Made by a program: the position numbers and the translations under genes
Notes under the pieces: model-generated
What the model saw: only the letters and a program-made list of their open reading frames with translations
Told to the model about the DNA's origin: nothing
Databases searched by the model: none
Part shown: positions 1 through 11,753 of the stretch, one piece after another
How positions within the stretch are numbered: the first letter of the stretch is position 1
How the letters are laid out: the number at the start of each line of letters is the position of its first letter
Assembly (NCBI GenBank): GCA_029532415.1
Contig: JAQOTA010000052.1
Span: 1,240,001-1,304,000 of the forward strand
Direction: 5' to 3'
Source: Marasmius tenuissimus
Lineage: Eukaryota > Basidiomycota > Agaricomycetes > Agaricales > Marasmiaceae
DNA length: 64,000 nucleotides

Positions 1-2777
1 GAGTTTGAAAGACGCGTCGTGCGCGTCATCACACCGGGAACGCTCATCGACGAGTCATTTCTGAACCATTACGAAAATAACTATCTCCTGGCCATCTCTC
101 CTCCTTCGGCTTCGGAAGTAGGAAGAGACGGCACTCATTCGGCAGGTATCGCATGGATAGACGTGTCTACCGGCGAGTTCTACTCAAAGGAAGTACCCAT
201 GGAGAATTTGCGGGATGATCTTGCACGGATTGGACCAAAGGAGGTGCTTCTGGATCACACGTACAGATCAGACACTACCGGTCCAGCTCTGAACGCCATC
301 GCGGAGATTGACGCTATACTCTCCTTTGTCAATACCTCGTCCTCGGCGCCTTCCTTCATTGACAAAGGATTGCCAACTGAAGCCTCCGGTGTCGCTGATG
401 AGATTGTTTTGGACGATGACAATGGGTCCGGTACCTCCAATGTTTACACTCCGGCAGAAAGTGTGGCTATTTCGCTTTTGACGAGATACCTACAGGACAA
501 TTTACTCGAACATATGCCTCCCCTGCTCCAACCGAATCGAGAACACACAGGGGGCGAATGCAAATTGACTCTCACACTATTAAAGCGCTTGAGATACGCG
601 AGAACATGCGAGAGGGAGGTACAAAAGGGAGCTTGATGAGCGTCATCAAGCGTACTGTTACCAATGGCGGTACCCGTCTGCTTTCCCGCTGGCTCTGTGA
701 GTATTACTTTTTGGGAACTTTCATGTAAATTGACATTACCGCAGGCTCTCCCAGTGCGTCTGTCAAAGAAATAGATGCAAGGCAATCTCTTGTTGCCTTC
801 TTCTGCGACCGCCCCCACTTCCGCTCCGATCTTCGTATGTTCCTATCGCGAGCAGAGGATGCGGGGAGAATCGTTCAAAAATTCCTACTTGGGCGCGGGG
901 ACCCAAGCGATCTGCTCTCGCTGTCTACAGGGATACAAACGTGGGCCTCCGTAGCAGAGAAAGTGCGACTTGAACATGCCATGGAAGCCTCTGAAACGGT
1001 TGCCTTTGATCGCAGCCATGAGTGGGCCAGCATCAATGCCTTGCTGTCTCGAATGGCCGACCTCGGGGGGCTTGCTGGCAGAATTCGTACGGCCATTGTA
1101 CAGAGCGAGGGGCAACCAGTGGCTAGGGAACCTATTTCTGACGACGGCCTAATGAGTGATATCGAAAGCCCCGTCCTCAGCTTTAATAGACATGATTGGA
1201 GGTATGGCCGATCGCGGTTCGGCATCAACATTAATCCCCAGTGAGTCGAAGTATCATCTTCTCCTGTGGTTTCTTCAACATTTCTCGTAGGTTTTCTGAA
1301 GAGCTTCAGAATGCTCATTCGACCCTGCAAAATCTCCTCAACCGGAAGGAAAAGCTAGAAGAGCGACTTCAGTTAAAATACGGTGTTTACCCTCCAAGCT
1401 CATTCCTGTCCACATGAACTAAAGTTTGCCTCCAGATGCCCCCTCCCTAACCCTCCGCTCCTCTCCTGCACAGGGAATGCACGTACATCTTGCGAAATCT
1501 AAACGTGATCAAACCAAGCTTAAGGCAGATCCCGCTTTCACGCCCATAAGCGAGACTGGCACCACCAAGTGTTATTTCAATCAGGTTAGACCAAACACCC
1601 TTGTCCGGTAGCAACCACTGATGAAGAACAAAACAGGAATGGTCTCAGCTTGGGTCGCAAATATTTGAATCCGCACTTGCCCTTTCTTTGGCTGAGAAGG
1701 AAGCATTTGAAACTCTTCGACAAGAGGTACGCGCGGGAAATAATTGTACGTTTCTGTGGCCTGAATAAATGGTCAATTCAGATTACCAGTCATGCGTCAA
1801 GCTTGAGACGAAACGCGAGAATATTGGACGAACTCGATGTAACGCTTGCTTTCGCCAGCCTCGCTACAGAGCTGAATTTCGTCAGGCCCATGATCACGGA
1901 AGAGTGAGTATCGTCACTGCGTCAAACGGCCGTTTGCTCATCTCTCCAACAGCACAAGTTACCATGTTGTTAACGGACGACATCCAACCGTCGAAATGGG
2001 CCTTCTTACTTCCGGCAAAGTCTTCACAGCGAACACAGTTCACCTTGACCCCAAATCTAACTTGCATGTCATTACCGGTCCTAATATGGCTGGGAAGTCC
2101 ACTTTCTTGCGACAAACCGCTCTCATCGCAATCCTTGCTCAAACAGGCTCGTACGTGCCCGCAGACTCCGCGACCATTGGTATCGTGGACCGACTCTTTT
2201 CTCGAGTTGGCGCTACAGACGATCTATTTCACGACCGGAGCACCTTCATGGTCGAGATGTTGGAGACTGCGGAGATCCTTCGGCGCGCGACTCCGAAGAG
2301 TTTGGTCATCATGGATGAGGTAGGGCGTGGAACAACGGTAAACGATGGTGTTGCCATCGCTTTTGCTGCCATTCACCACATGGTTTCCGTGAATCAGTGT
2401 CGAGCGCTATTTGCCACTCATTTTCACGAATTGTCTGACATGCTTGGATGTACGGACACTCACAAGGGTCAAGGGCGTTTCGAGAACGTCTCATTTTACT
2501 GCACTGACGTTGACGAACTCGAGGTAATTAAGTCTCTTGTGCGCAGGTTCAGTCCTGATTCCCTTCTCTGCAGGAGGGCTATTTCACTTACTCATACCGC
2601 CTGAACCCCGGTGTAAATCGAGACAGTCACGGACTGAAAGTTGCTCAGCTGGCTGGGATGCCTGAAGCAGCAATTTCTGTTGCACTGAATGTCTTGACAG
2701 CTCTACACGAACAAAAGGCGCGCAAATACGATGCCGAACAACTCGCTTCCCTAGGGCAATCAGTCTCTCAAGACTGA
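1..2777 (+). CDS. MSH1: Mitochondrial DNA mismatch-repair MutS homologue MSH1, 5'-truncated by window, with apparent frameshift
   Basis: This is the 3' part of a MutS-family ATPase; the start lies left of the window. The opening exon carries [13 protein letters not shown], typical of the end of MutS domain I in MSH1. Further on come the Walker A motif [14 protein letters not shown] (about 2075-2115), the STFMVEM loop, Walker [11 protein letters not shown] and the ATFHEL-type helix [13 protein letters not shown]1 repairs and maintains mitochondrial DNA. Splice signals join at least seven exons (for example donors near 1243 and 1369, acceptor near 2570), ending SVSQD-stop. The frame breaks at a run of five G (550-554): the frame is T-G-G before it, but the conserved [15 protein letters not shown] reads one base out after it, and no intron can bridge the two. 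Six G would keep the frame. The break could be real or an assembly error. The rest of the visible gene is intact. Confidence 0.88.
550..554 (+). other. Apparent one-base deletion in a G run inside MSH1
   Basis: The exon reads PNREHTGG up to this run. The conserved [13 protein letters not shown] segment of MSH1 follows in another frame, with no GT...AG pair between the two. One additional G would give T-G-G-R-M-Q-I-D without interruption. Homopolymer miscounting is the simplest explanation. Confidence 0.7.
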
Positions 2778-2896
2778 GTGTATCTTGAACTTGAGCTAAT
2801 CTTCATATCTCTAATTCACCGCATAATCGTAGGTATATCTGTACATAGGATACTTTTTTACACCTAATAGGGGCATGGGTGTGTGCTACTCTAGTG

Positions 2897-5800
2897 CTAT
2901 TGACTGATTTGTGAACGAATGAAGTTCAGTGCCGAGCCCGCTCGGAACCACTTCAGCTGATCTACGGACATGGTATGCTTTGTTGGAATTTCGAAAACCT
3001 GACCGTCCCTCTTGGTGACCTTAACTGTTATCGCAGCATCAGGTTTTCCTTGTAGTAGATCAGCCAACCCTTGGGTCTCCAAGATATCACCAGAGCCAAT
3101 CTTGGCGTAGTCTGCCTTATCGGCAAACCAGAGAGGCAATACCCCTTGTTTCTGTTGGATAATCGATTGTTAGAAGGAAAATGAGATGACTTCGGTCGCA
3201 TGTACCTTCAAGTTGGTTTCATGAATCCGAGCGAATGACCTTGCGATGATCATGGCGCAGCCTTCATGTGAATCAGTAAAGTTACATTATAGACTCGCAG
3301 GCGCAATGCACTCTCACCGTAGAAACGAGGCTGCAGAGCTGCATGTTCTCGTGCGCTTCCCTCGCCATAGTTTTCATCGACAATCAGAGCCCAGGGTTGT
3401 GCGCGTGCCTTTAGTCTCTTCGCAACATTGGGGATGGTGTCCGTAGGCGTCTGTCCGTGCTTCTCCGATTCGTGATCGAACGCGACGTTGATATCGCCGC
3501 CTTCATCATTGATAGCCTAGATGTAGTTGTGAGGAGATTTCTCCTATGAGTAAGGGTAGGTCCATCTTCACGTACCGTGATCACTATGAACGAATAGCTA
3601 TGTTAGCTAGGCATGATTGAAAGTCGTATACTACGCACGCAAGTTCTCAGAGATGTTCGTAAGATGACCCTTGTACTTGAGCCATGGTCCCTAATGAAGC
3701 CTCGACTATCAGGGGGCGAGGATTGAGATGTCAGAGAGGAGGCACTTACCGCTGCCGAGATATGGTCCGTCGTACATTTACCCCTCACGCGCATCAAAAC
3801 CTTCAATTCAGGGAGCTCCAATCCCCTGGGGTTTCTGGATCCTTCGCCGAAGTGACTGGTGAACGGTTCAAGGACTTCCAACCTCTGCGAATCTTTCTTG
3901 ATGACGACCTCCGTTTCTGGTCGTGGCTCGGGCATAGGGGATGGATAGTATGAAGTATCTCCTGGCGTAAATCCACTTGAAGGCAAATCTTGGCCATTCG
4001 GTGGAGAGAACTTGAACTCTTCACCGTTGGGAAGTGTCAAGGAGTCAGTCATAGGGTTGAAAGAGAGCTTGCCGGAGAATGACATTGCGGTAACGATCGT
4101 CGGGGAAGCGAGGAAGTTCATGGTGTGCCGATTACCATCGTTGCGGGACTTGAAGTTTCGGTTGAAACTAGTGAGGATGGCTGCACGAACGGAATCAGAG
4201 GGATTGCTGTCAAAAATTATGTCGTGGACGTGCCATTCTCCTCATCCTTCTTATCCTCCCGCTTCCACTGGAACGACGGATCAACTTCAACGACACACGA
4301 CGCTGAATAGAGGTACTTACTTGACCGATGCATGGGCCGCAAGCATTTGCCAAAACGACTGCGCCAACATCCTGAAGGTTTTCTGTAACACCGTCGCGTT
4401 CCATCGTCGCGCGTATTTGTTCTGAACCTGGTGTGCAATAGAAGGGAACCTGAGCCGATATACCAACTTGTTTAGCTTGACGCGCCAAATCCGCGACACT
4501 GGTCTGAGAAAAGGAATTAGCACGTGGACCATATCAAAATTATTCACGTTTACCATGTCTTCATAAGAACTGTTAGTGCATGAACCGATGAGGCCGGCCG
4601 ACAATTCATCTTTCCACCCTTGCTCCTTGACAAAAGATCCGAATTTGGAGAGCGGGGTCGCAAGATCGGGAGTGAAGGGGCCGTTGACCGTGGGCTCGAG
4701 TTCGGACAGGTTCTAAACACATACATAGGGAGGTTGAGCAAGAAGCGGGGAATGGGTTATTTTGGGTTGGACTCACGATCTCAATGACCTCGTCGTACTC
4801 TGCTCCCTCGTCAGCACGCAAGAATCCTTTAGCAGCAGCCTCGTCTGCTGCACGGGCCACGGGACCCCTGCCAGTGGCGTGAAGGTACGCTTGCATGTTT
4901 GAGGTGTAGGGGAATGTGGATGTAGTAGCGCCGACTTCAGCTCCCATGTTCGCGATTGTAGCCAATCCTATCAAGTGGTCTTCAGTCAACGCTGACAAAA
5001 GTCGGAGGGTGTGCCCACCTGTACACGACTGGTTTTCTACTCCAGTCCCGAAGTACTCGAGTACGCGTCCTGTTCCACCCTGTATTCCTTTTCAATAGGC
5101 CGTACACCATTCTGTATCCATACCCACGCACCTTCACTGTGAGTTTACCTGCGAGGTGAAGAATCAGATCCTTAGGTGTCGCCCACCCAGACAATTTTCC
5201 TGTTAGGTGTATTCCTGACGAAGAGGGTGGTCAAGTCACACGTCGGGAACTTGAAGAAGGGAATCTTACCGACAACCTGTGGTGCCTTCAGCTCCCAAGG
5301 CGTACCAGTCATGGCATCGACCGCGTCTGCTCCTCCAACTCCAATTGCAAGCATCCCAAGCCCTCCCGCATTAGGCGTATGCGAGTCTGTTATGCGACGT
5401 TTATATCAGCCCCACTAGTGGATGGTCGTCCAGCTTACCAGTTCCCAGCCTACGTATTTGGGTCAATAACGACCAAGGGGCAAATAGAACAGGATGTACA
5501 CACATAAGCATTCCCGGAGCGGCGTAATTCTCCAGAACGATTTGGTGAATGATTCCGGATCCCGGGCGCCAAAATTCGATCCCGTATTTCCGGGCAGCAC
5601 TTTCGAGGAAATCAAAGACTTCTCTGTTGTTTTCTATCGAGTGCTACTGCGGAGTCAGATGTGGAAAAAACGGCATTGTCACAGAATATTACCTGCAGAT
5701 CTGTTTGTGCACCTTGCGAGGCTTGGATAAGATGGTCGCAATGTATGCTGGTGGGTACTGCACATCGCGCGAGTCCAGCGCTCATGAATTGTAGACTGCC

Positions 5801-6204
5801 GAGGAATTTGAGAAAGAGACAAGGGTACCAAGGTTCAATCTTACAGTGCCATCCTACCAGACGTTGGTCAGACTTTGGGTTCTCATGCAAGACTACAGGA
5901 CTTACTGGGCGCTAGCATCTTGCATTGCAACTCTCTCTGGATGTAATTGCAGATACGCTTCTCCTCTCACTCTCCCGCCTGCTCCTTGTAGTCCATTGAC
6001 GGGGTCTACCAGATGACTGTATAAAATCTTCTCTGCGAGCGTCAGTGGCCTCTTGAGGGAATTCCGAACATGGTCAAGATTTTGGATGAGCGTGGGGTAT
6101 GGGGGAGTGATTGAAGTGCAATCTTTTTCCGCAAGTGTCGAGTGTGTTGCAAACGACCTGCGTCCGAGAATGTGGGCAACGCGTACACGCGCTGCCGGAC
6201 GCAT
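2897..6204 (-). CDS. ACO1: Aconitate hydratase, mitochondrial
   Basis: Aconitase isomerises citrate to isocitrate in the TCA cycle, using a [4Fe-4S] cluster in the mitochondrial matrix. The N-terminus [20 protein letters not shown] is a typical mitochondrial presequence. Conserved blocks follow in order: [42 protein letters not shown], the [18 protein letters not shown] region, [33 protein letters not shown] and [11 protein letters not shown] (the cluster cysteines), then [11 protein letters not shown] and the C-terminal [22 protein letters not shown]. This is the mitochondrial aconitase pattern rather than homoaconitase. The gene has many short introns and ends 119 bases from the convergent MSH1 stop. 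Its start lies 208 bases from the divergent PIN1 start, so they probably share a promoter region. Start chosen because it opens the presequence; in-frame codons upstream lack family similarity. Confidence 0.93.
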
Positions 6205-6412
6205 TGAGAAAGAAGAGACTGTTGGGTAGTTGAAGGACAACCTGGCTCGATGCTGAGATTTATCAAAAACTGGATTGGGTAACGTCGAAAAAAATTCCCG
6301 GTTGCGGTCCGGCTCCCGGTTCCCTTCCCACGGGTATGTCAGCCAAATTGAAATGAGTTCACTTTCCAACTCAACCAGTTCCTTCGACGTGTAATAATCA
6401 TCGAGTAAAATC

Positions 6413-7018
6413 ATGGGTGCAAGTCCTTTCTCGATCTGGCTTCCAGGTCTTCTAGTCTGATTATATCCTTTCGTAGTGGGAAGTCCGTATGTCCAACTCT
6501 CGTAGGGTTGCCTACTTCTACAATACCGACAATCAACAATCGACTTGGGATGCCCCACCCGAGCTCACTCAAGACCAGATCAAAGCCCTTCCTGGCGCAG
6601 AATTGTTGGAGAGCTCTAGCAAACCTGGTCAAGTCAGAGCCAGTCATCTGTTGATAAAGCACAGTGGGAGTCGGCGTCCGAGCAGTTGGAAAGAGGTGCG
6701 TCTTCAGTCGTCATCCTATGCTTATTGTCATCTCATTTGACTCTCTCCCAGCAAAACATCACGCGATCGAAGGAAGAAGCCATCTCCATTCTTCAAGGCC
6801 ATCAAGCTGAAATTGCGGGATCGCCAGAGAAGTTTGCCGAACTCGCACAGGTCCATTCCGACTGCTCCTCTCATGAAAAAGGAGGGGATCTCGGCTGGTT
6901 CGGGAAAGGCCAGATGCAGAAAGCATTCGAAGACGCTGCGTTCGGGCTCGATGTTGGTCAAATGAGCGATGTCATCAGTTCTGATAGCGGCGTGCATCTG
7001 GTGCTAAGGACAGGCTGA
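6413..7018 (+). CDS. ESS1: Peptidyl-prolyl cis-trans isomerase, PIN1/ESS1 type (WW + parvulin)
   Basis: This enzyme isomerises phospho-Ser/Thr-Pro bonds, classically in the RNA polymerase II tail. The WW domain reads WEVRMSNSRRVAYFYN, then STWDAP. The catalytic domain has HLLIKHSGSRRPSSW (phosphate-binding Arg pair), the active-site Cys in SDCSS, GGDLGWFGKGQMQKAFEDAA and SGVHLVLRTG at the end. The Met at 6489 would drop the first conserved Trp of the WW domain. The only good model starts at 6413 with a two-codon exon (Met-Gly), preceded by an in-frame stop, then an intron with a GC donor (GCAAGT, 6419-6476). A second intron spans 6696-6751 (GTGCGT...CCCAG). The length of about 160 residues is normal for the family. 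Confidence 0.9.
6419..6476 (+). other. GC-AG intron in PIN1/ESS1
   Basis: The 58-base intron runs from GCAAGT to CGTAG, with a CTGAT-like branch site. It is the only splice that restores the first Trp of the WW domain in frame (phase 0) after Met-Gly. Confidence 0.65.
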
Positions 7019-7303
7019 AGACTGAGCAGTACATGGATCATCAAAGCGGAAATGTATATCAAAAGCGATTACCGGCCATTGTACGGACTGTATAACTAAA
7101 TCGATTGGAATTTGCGGTTGTAACAGAAGAGTGAAAGCGGCCATGCGGAAGCATTAGACCCACGCCGCGACTGATTTGAATTTTATTCGATCTCGTCGTC
7201 GCCGCGGTCAGCCCATCTTGTTTCAGCCCACGATATTATAAAGCGTTCCGCGAAGGCAATAAGGGGTGTTTACCTCTCTCATTCGTTCCATATCTTTACC
7301 AGA

Positions 7304-9125
7304 ATGGCTCCCTTTGCATTCCTGTACGTTGATATATTTCTCTCCTCAATTCCTAGGCTCATAGATAATTCTAGCTGCACTCTCAAAGTCGTCATGGATG
7401 CGATTTTCGACAAGCTTTCCATCACAGATCTGGCTCATTTCGCTCGGACTTGCAAGTTGGCCAAGACAGAGACTGAACGCTACTACCAGTCCGGCTTCTC
7501 AGTCAACAAACTCCTTCTTCCGTATTTCACGTACGATGAAATTCAAGATTTCCGTATGGTGCAGGCCTATACGGGTGCCCTGATTTCTGGCTCGACTGCC
7601 CTCCAGTACTTTGAACGCACTCGCTACAAGGACTCCGACCTGGATGTGTACGTCGAATATCGGCATGCGAAAGTACTAGCAGACTTCCTAGAGTCTGCAG
7701 GGTACATTTTCAAGCCAAAGGAGAGCCAGCGCCAAGACCTGACCCTCGCTAGCGCACTCGAAGGTACTGATGACGAAAACGAGTGTGAGTACGGGCCAGG
7801 GCTCAAGGGCATACAAGGGATCTTCAGTCTCACCAAAGGAGAACGCAACATCCAAATCATTACCGCGAAGGATTCGACGATGGAGGTCATATTCAATTTC
7901 CACTGCAGTAAGTCTCATCTCGATTCAAATAGTGCCCGTCCGAACCTTTCTGACTCTGGAATCGTTGTAGCGGTCGTCATGAATGTCATCTCGTACTCAC
8001 ATGCGTACTGCATGTTTCCGAAGGCCACCCTGGAGCAACACACAGGTCTCGTATGTGTTAGCGCCAATGAGGAAGAAGAACGTGATAAGGCTCGAAACAA
8101 GTACTTGGAAAGGGGTTGGAAATTGATCAACTACGACGGAAAGGAGTGGGGGCATTCCCCGACTCCTCCACCTCGAGGTGTTTCGGAGTCGGAGTCGGAG
8201 TTGGATTGGTCCGTCGACAGGCCAACGTCCACTCTTTCGGATGGTCAAAGGGACGCTTTCCGAGTCGACAGGCTACGCCACTTGGGTGACTCCTACTGCT
8301 TCACGATACGTCTCAAGGAGATTCCAGGTTATCATTCGGCAACATCCATCTCCGATCCATCCGTTCCGGTCTACAAGAACCCGCCTGCCCACGTACGTGA
8401 AGAGTTGGATCCACACTCTGGATATCGTAGCCTTGAGATCAACTCCTGGACCCTTTCGGACGCGGAAGTCTACGACCCAGCACCAATAACGAAAGACGAC
8501 GGCGACAATGACAACGACAACGATGACAGCGATAATGACAAAGACGAAGACGACGAAGACGATCAGTACGAGGAGCCCAAGTATCTTCCATCCAGGGGAT
8601 TCCCACTGGCGGGTCTCAGCGGAACGATTGGGAGAGTCGACAAAGACGGCGGGGACTATCGAATGGTTTACAACCTACAGTCCCATCGCCAATTTGATTA
8701 TCTCAGGCTCAAGGTATGCGAGAGATTGAGGTTTGGCTACTGCATCGGGTTGGAACTGCTTGACCGGGAGGTGAACGAGTCCCGCCCCGACACTCTTCTG
8801 GACAATGCCCGCGCGGCACTCTCTAGCAGGTCCATCGCCCGCGAGTTGAAGAATTTGGACGTGTATCCGATGTACGCGAGGATGAAGCGCTCCGTAGCCG
8901 AAGAGGACGAACTACTCGATGGAATGAAAGGCTGTGGCTTCATCCCCGGCGGGCTGATGATCACAAGGGCTGACGGCATGAGAGATGCTATTCTGGTGTG
9001 TGAAGAGTATTTCGACAGCCAGAGGTATGTGTCGTCTGTTTGCTCTGGATACAGTACTCACGCGTATCGACAGATATGATAAAAAGCTGTGGGACACGGT
9101 GAAGCGCTACTTTGCTCAGATGTGA
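7304..9125 (+). CDS. F-box-like protein with nucleotidyltransferase-type motif
   Basis: I do not recognise a named gene, but the layout is one I associate with agaricomycetes. After a short first exon (intron 7324-7374) comes an F-box-like stretch, MDAIFDKLSITDLAHFARTCK, suggesting a link to SCF ubiquitin ligases. Next is GSTALQYF followed by SDLDVYVE, which resembles the G-S and D-x-D elements of nucleotidyltransferase folds. A second intron (about 7910-7970) sits after FNFHC. A strongly acidic Asp/Asn/Glu run is encoded at about 8497-8570. The last exon is joined after YFDSQR and ends KLWDTVKRYFAQM. The function is unknown; whether the D-x-D site is active cannot be judged. Confidence 0.8.
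8497..8572 (+). repeat. Acidic low-complexity coding tract
   Basis: GAC/GAT/AAC-rich sequence encodes a run of Asp, Asn and Glu in the F-box-like protein. It is likely a disordered linker. Confidence 0.75.
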
Positions 9126-9194
9126 ATACTTATCTCAGTGATACGTGTATCGTATATGTAATTTCTTCGATCTCCTATAATTTCCAAAAAAAAA

Positions 9195-9278
9195 GGTCTA
9201 ACCAGGAATCGAACCTGGGTTAGTGGAAATTTAACACGAAGTCAGAATCCACTGTGATAACCGCTACACTATTAGACC
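9195..9278 (-). tRNA. tRNA-Gln (anticodon CUG) with 13-base intron
   Basis: On the minus strand a 7-bp acceptor stem GGTCTAA/TTAGACC closes the molecule. It has a GTG...CAC D-stem, a T-arm containing GGTTCGATTCC (B box), and an anticodon stem GTGGA/TCCAC. The anticodon CTG occupies 9243-9245 (complement), with T at position 33. Thirteen extra bases (9229-9241) lie after base 37, the normal place for a nuclear tRNA intron. The mature length is about 71 nt. Confidence 0.9.
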
Positions 9279-9338
9279 ATACAACTCAAGCTTGTTACAT
9301 ACACTAAGTACAGTTACCGTGGGATCGTGCTTGCCATA

Positions 9339-11279
9339 ATGAGGCTCTATGTCGCACATGATTTAGGGATGCCTCCCTCCTTCCGCTCACAACAATCTCA
9401 GTCAACTCTCGCACACCAAGCCCAGTCGTCCATTTCGCTGTCTCAGCGTCTGCTTTTCCCCAATGGCATCAAGCGCGAAGTAAAATCCGCCCCTTCAGAT
9501 TCTCTTCCTCCACTATTTGCAACCCCTGTACCAAATGAATTGACAGAGGAATTATACGACTTCATCGCCCTCGCTCTTCGCGCCTTTGTACTCCCGTGGT
9601 GGTCGAAGATAACGAGATACGACAAGGAATTTCTCCCGCAGATAAATCATATCCTCACCAATGTATTCTGCTCCCTTGAATCGCGGATACTCTCCCAACC
9701 CTTCAATGACGAGCTGCCGGGTCTAATCTTCGAGGATATACCTACAATATTGACTCAACACTACGAAGACTTTCGCAATGCCCAGCGCAAGATCGATTCA
9801 GCGTACGCTTCAGGAGGTAGTCTTTCTTTACCCAAGTTGTTCCACCAGCTTCAACCACATATGGGCGTCGATTCGGAGGGAAAGGTCAATCATGAATATA
9901 TCAGGCAGGTTATAGACCATATTCTGAGAGTCAGTTTACCGGAAGAGGACTATGGGCCTGAGGCAGAGAGGTGCTTACGATGTCTTCTCCCGAGCTGACG
10001 TCAGTAACTGATACAAGGCTCTATGTTCAGGTTTATTGTCAGGGAAATTGTGGTCAAGATAGTGGCGGAAGATGTCCTCCCCAAGGTGACAAAACCTTGG
10101 TTTATCTACAAGATAATTCTGGACTTGATCGACGACAAGGCGCGTGCCTTTCCTCCGTCACTTCGTAGCCTACCCACTCACCCGTCCGCACTTCAGGGTC
10201 CAAATAATCCACCGTCTCCCACTCAAGTTGCGCAGACACGTAGCGAGGCTATCAGGAGTAATGACAACGACGCTTCGAAATCCTCCTCCTCTGGACCCCT
10301 TTCGTCTCTCCTAATCCTCCTCCTTTCCACCATACAATCCATCTCCGGTGCTTGCCTAGCACTAGTGCATGCTTACAAGCAAGTGGTATTGACCGTGAAA
10401 CAGGTCAACGCAGCTTCATCTACCCATTCGGCAAGGCTGGGAAAGACCGAAGAAGAAAGTAAATCCGCTCAGGAAATAGAACAGAAGAGAACCAGTTTCG
10501 TTGGTGCACCTCTCGAACGGACGCGCTCTGCCAGCACCCACAGGAGCTCGGTATCCATGCACAGAACTCCTACATTGCCCGGAGACACCAATTCGGTTTC
10601 TCGAGTTTCGTCGACATCATCTTCCTTGCCATCTACGTCTTCTGCATTTCCGCGCGCCCCTTCTCACCCAAATCAAGAGGGCAGTAAAGATGACGCGGTA
10701 CACAAATCAAGAACGCGAGGATATGCTTACCCATCTTTGGCCCTTGTATCCGAAATATTCATGCTCAACGAACGGCATGCGAGTCGGACTATTATGGGGA
10801 CCACGGAAATGCTGCTGGGAGCGTTGAACGCCGAAGGTTTCGTCGACCGGTAAGTCTAGTGATAGCCAGCAATCAAACAAGCAAATTAAAACATCTTTTC
10901 TGTGACCAGCTTACTGCCACACATTCTCAATCAACATGTTCTAACCTCGAACACGCTCCTGACTATCGTTCGTAGTGCTAAGAAGACCCTCTTTCCGAAC
11001 GGTTACCCCCAGCCAGCTCCTCCGGATCCTAGCCCGGAGGAAACCGAGGAGATGCGCCGTCGAATCATCACAGTCTTCAATCGAAAAAATGGCAAAGATG
11101 GCAAGGCACCCGGCAGGGCTACTTTGAACGCCATACATCTTCTTTTGGGCAACGATCCCGAGAGAACTTTGGACCGTGCCCTGGCTCCGCTAGGGTACCA
11201 AGAATGCAATGTGCATATGGTGATGGTTCTTGTGGATAGATTTGTGTGTGGGATCTGGCCGGAGCTTGCGGACGGGTAG
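9339..11279 (+). CDS. PX-associated (PXA) domain protein, sorting-nexin-like
   Basis: The protein begins with a polar leader, then a helical region (LTEELYDFIALALRAFVLPW, KITRYDKEFLPQINHIL, FNDELPGLIFEDIPTIL) continuing after an intron near 9970-10022 with RFIVREIVVKIVAEDVLPKV. This is the PXA pattern found in sorting nexins and fungal membrane-trafficking proteins. A Ser-rich disordered middle follows (about 10440-10690). The C-terminal segment includes LFPNGYPQPAPP, LLGNDPERTLDRAL and HMVMVLVDRFVCGIWPELADG. No PX domain is visible. The first ATG in frame is at 9339; the Met at 9369 is also possible. Confidence 0.8.
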
Positions 11280-11753
11280 GTACTGTATCATTGGTTGTAA
11301 CTTGGAGAGGTTAGCGGAAAGACGGTTTGTTGGATGGATGGTCTTATACCTTGACGATTGATGTACGTGTTTTATGACTAGTGATGATAGCTCTGAACTA
11401 CAGGACCAGCTGTAACCATATTCAATGGAGGTTGATGTATTCCCATGACACCGTCGATGAAAGTTCGGGAATCAGAAGACGTTACAATAAAATGGATCTT
11501 TATTTTCTGTCTTGGGATTCAGTACATGACATTGGCTATCTACCTGTCCTCGTCGATAGGGTCTAGTTTGAAGCGTAGAAATGAATGCTAGTCCGAGTCA
11601 TGGACTGTCATAAGAAAGGTCGTGAATTTAGCGCTGAGTAGGAGTGCCTTTTTAGACCCGCGTCGGGTCAAGTCAACCTGGTTCGGATCTTTCGCTGCTA
11701 CGCGTTGTCCTCAGCGGATTTGCCGGAGCTTCACTCTTTGACCTCCACTCATC
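11280..11753. other. Intergenic region, 474 bases
   Basis: The 3' flank of the PXA gene and the promoter and 5' leader of the aminotransferase gene. I see no convincing reading frame, RNA or repeat. Confidence 0.5.

Noticed and set aside
444..818. 124-codon open frame on the minus strand
   Set aside because: It is antisense to conserved MSH1 exons and shows no family resemblance.
2897..6204. Homoaconitase (lysine pathway)
   Set aside because: Block sequences such as [20 protein letters not shown] and [20 protein letters not shown] match mitochondrial aconitase.
6489..6740. PIN1 starting at the ATG at 6489
   Set aside because: It would lose the first conserved Trp of the WW domain, which lies in frame directly after a good acceptor at 6476.
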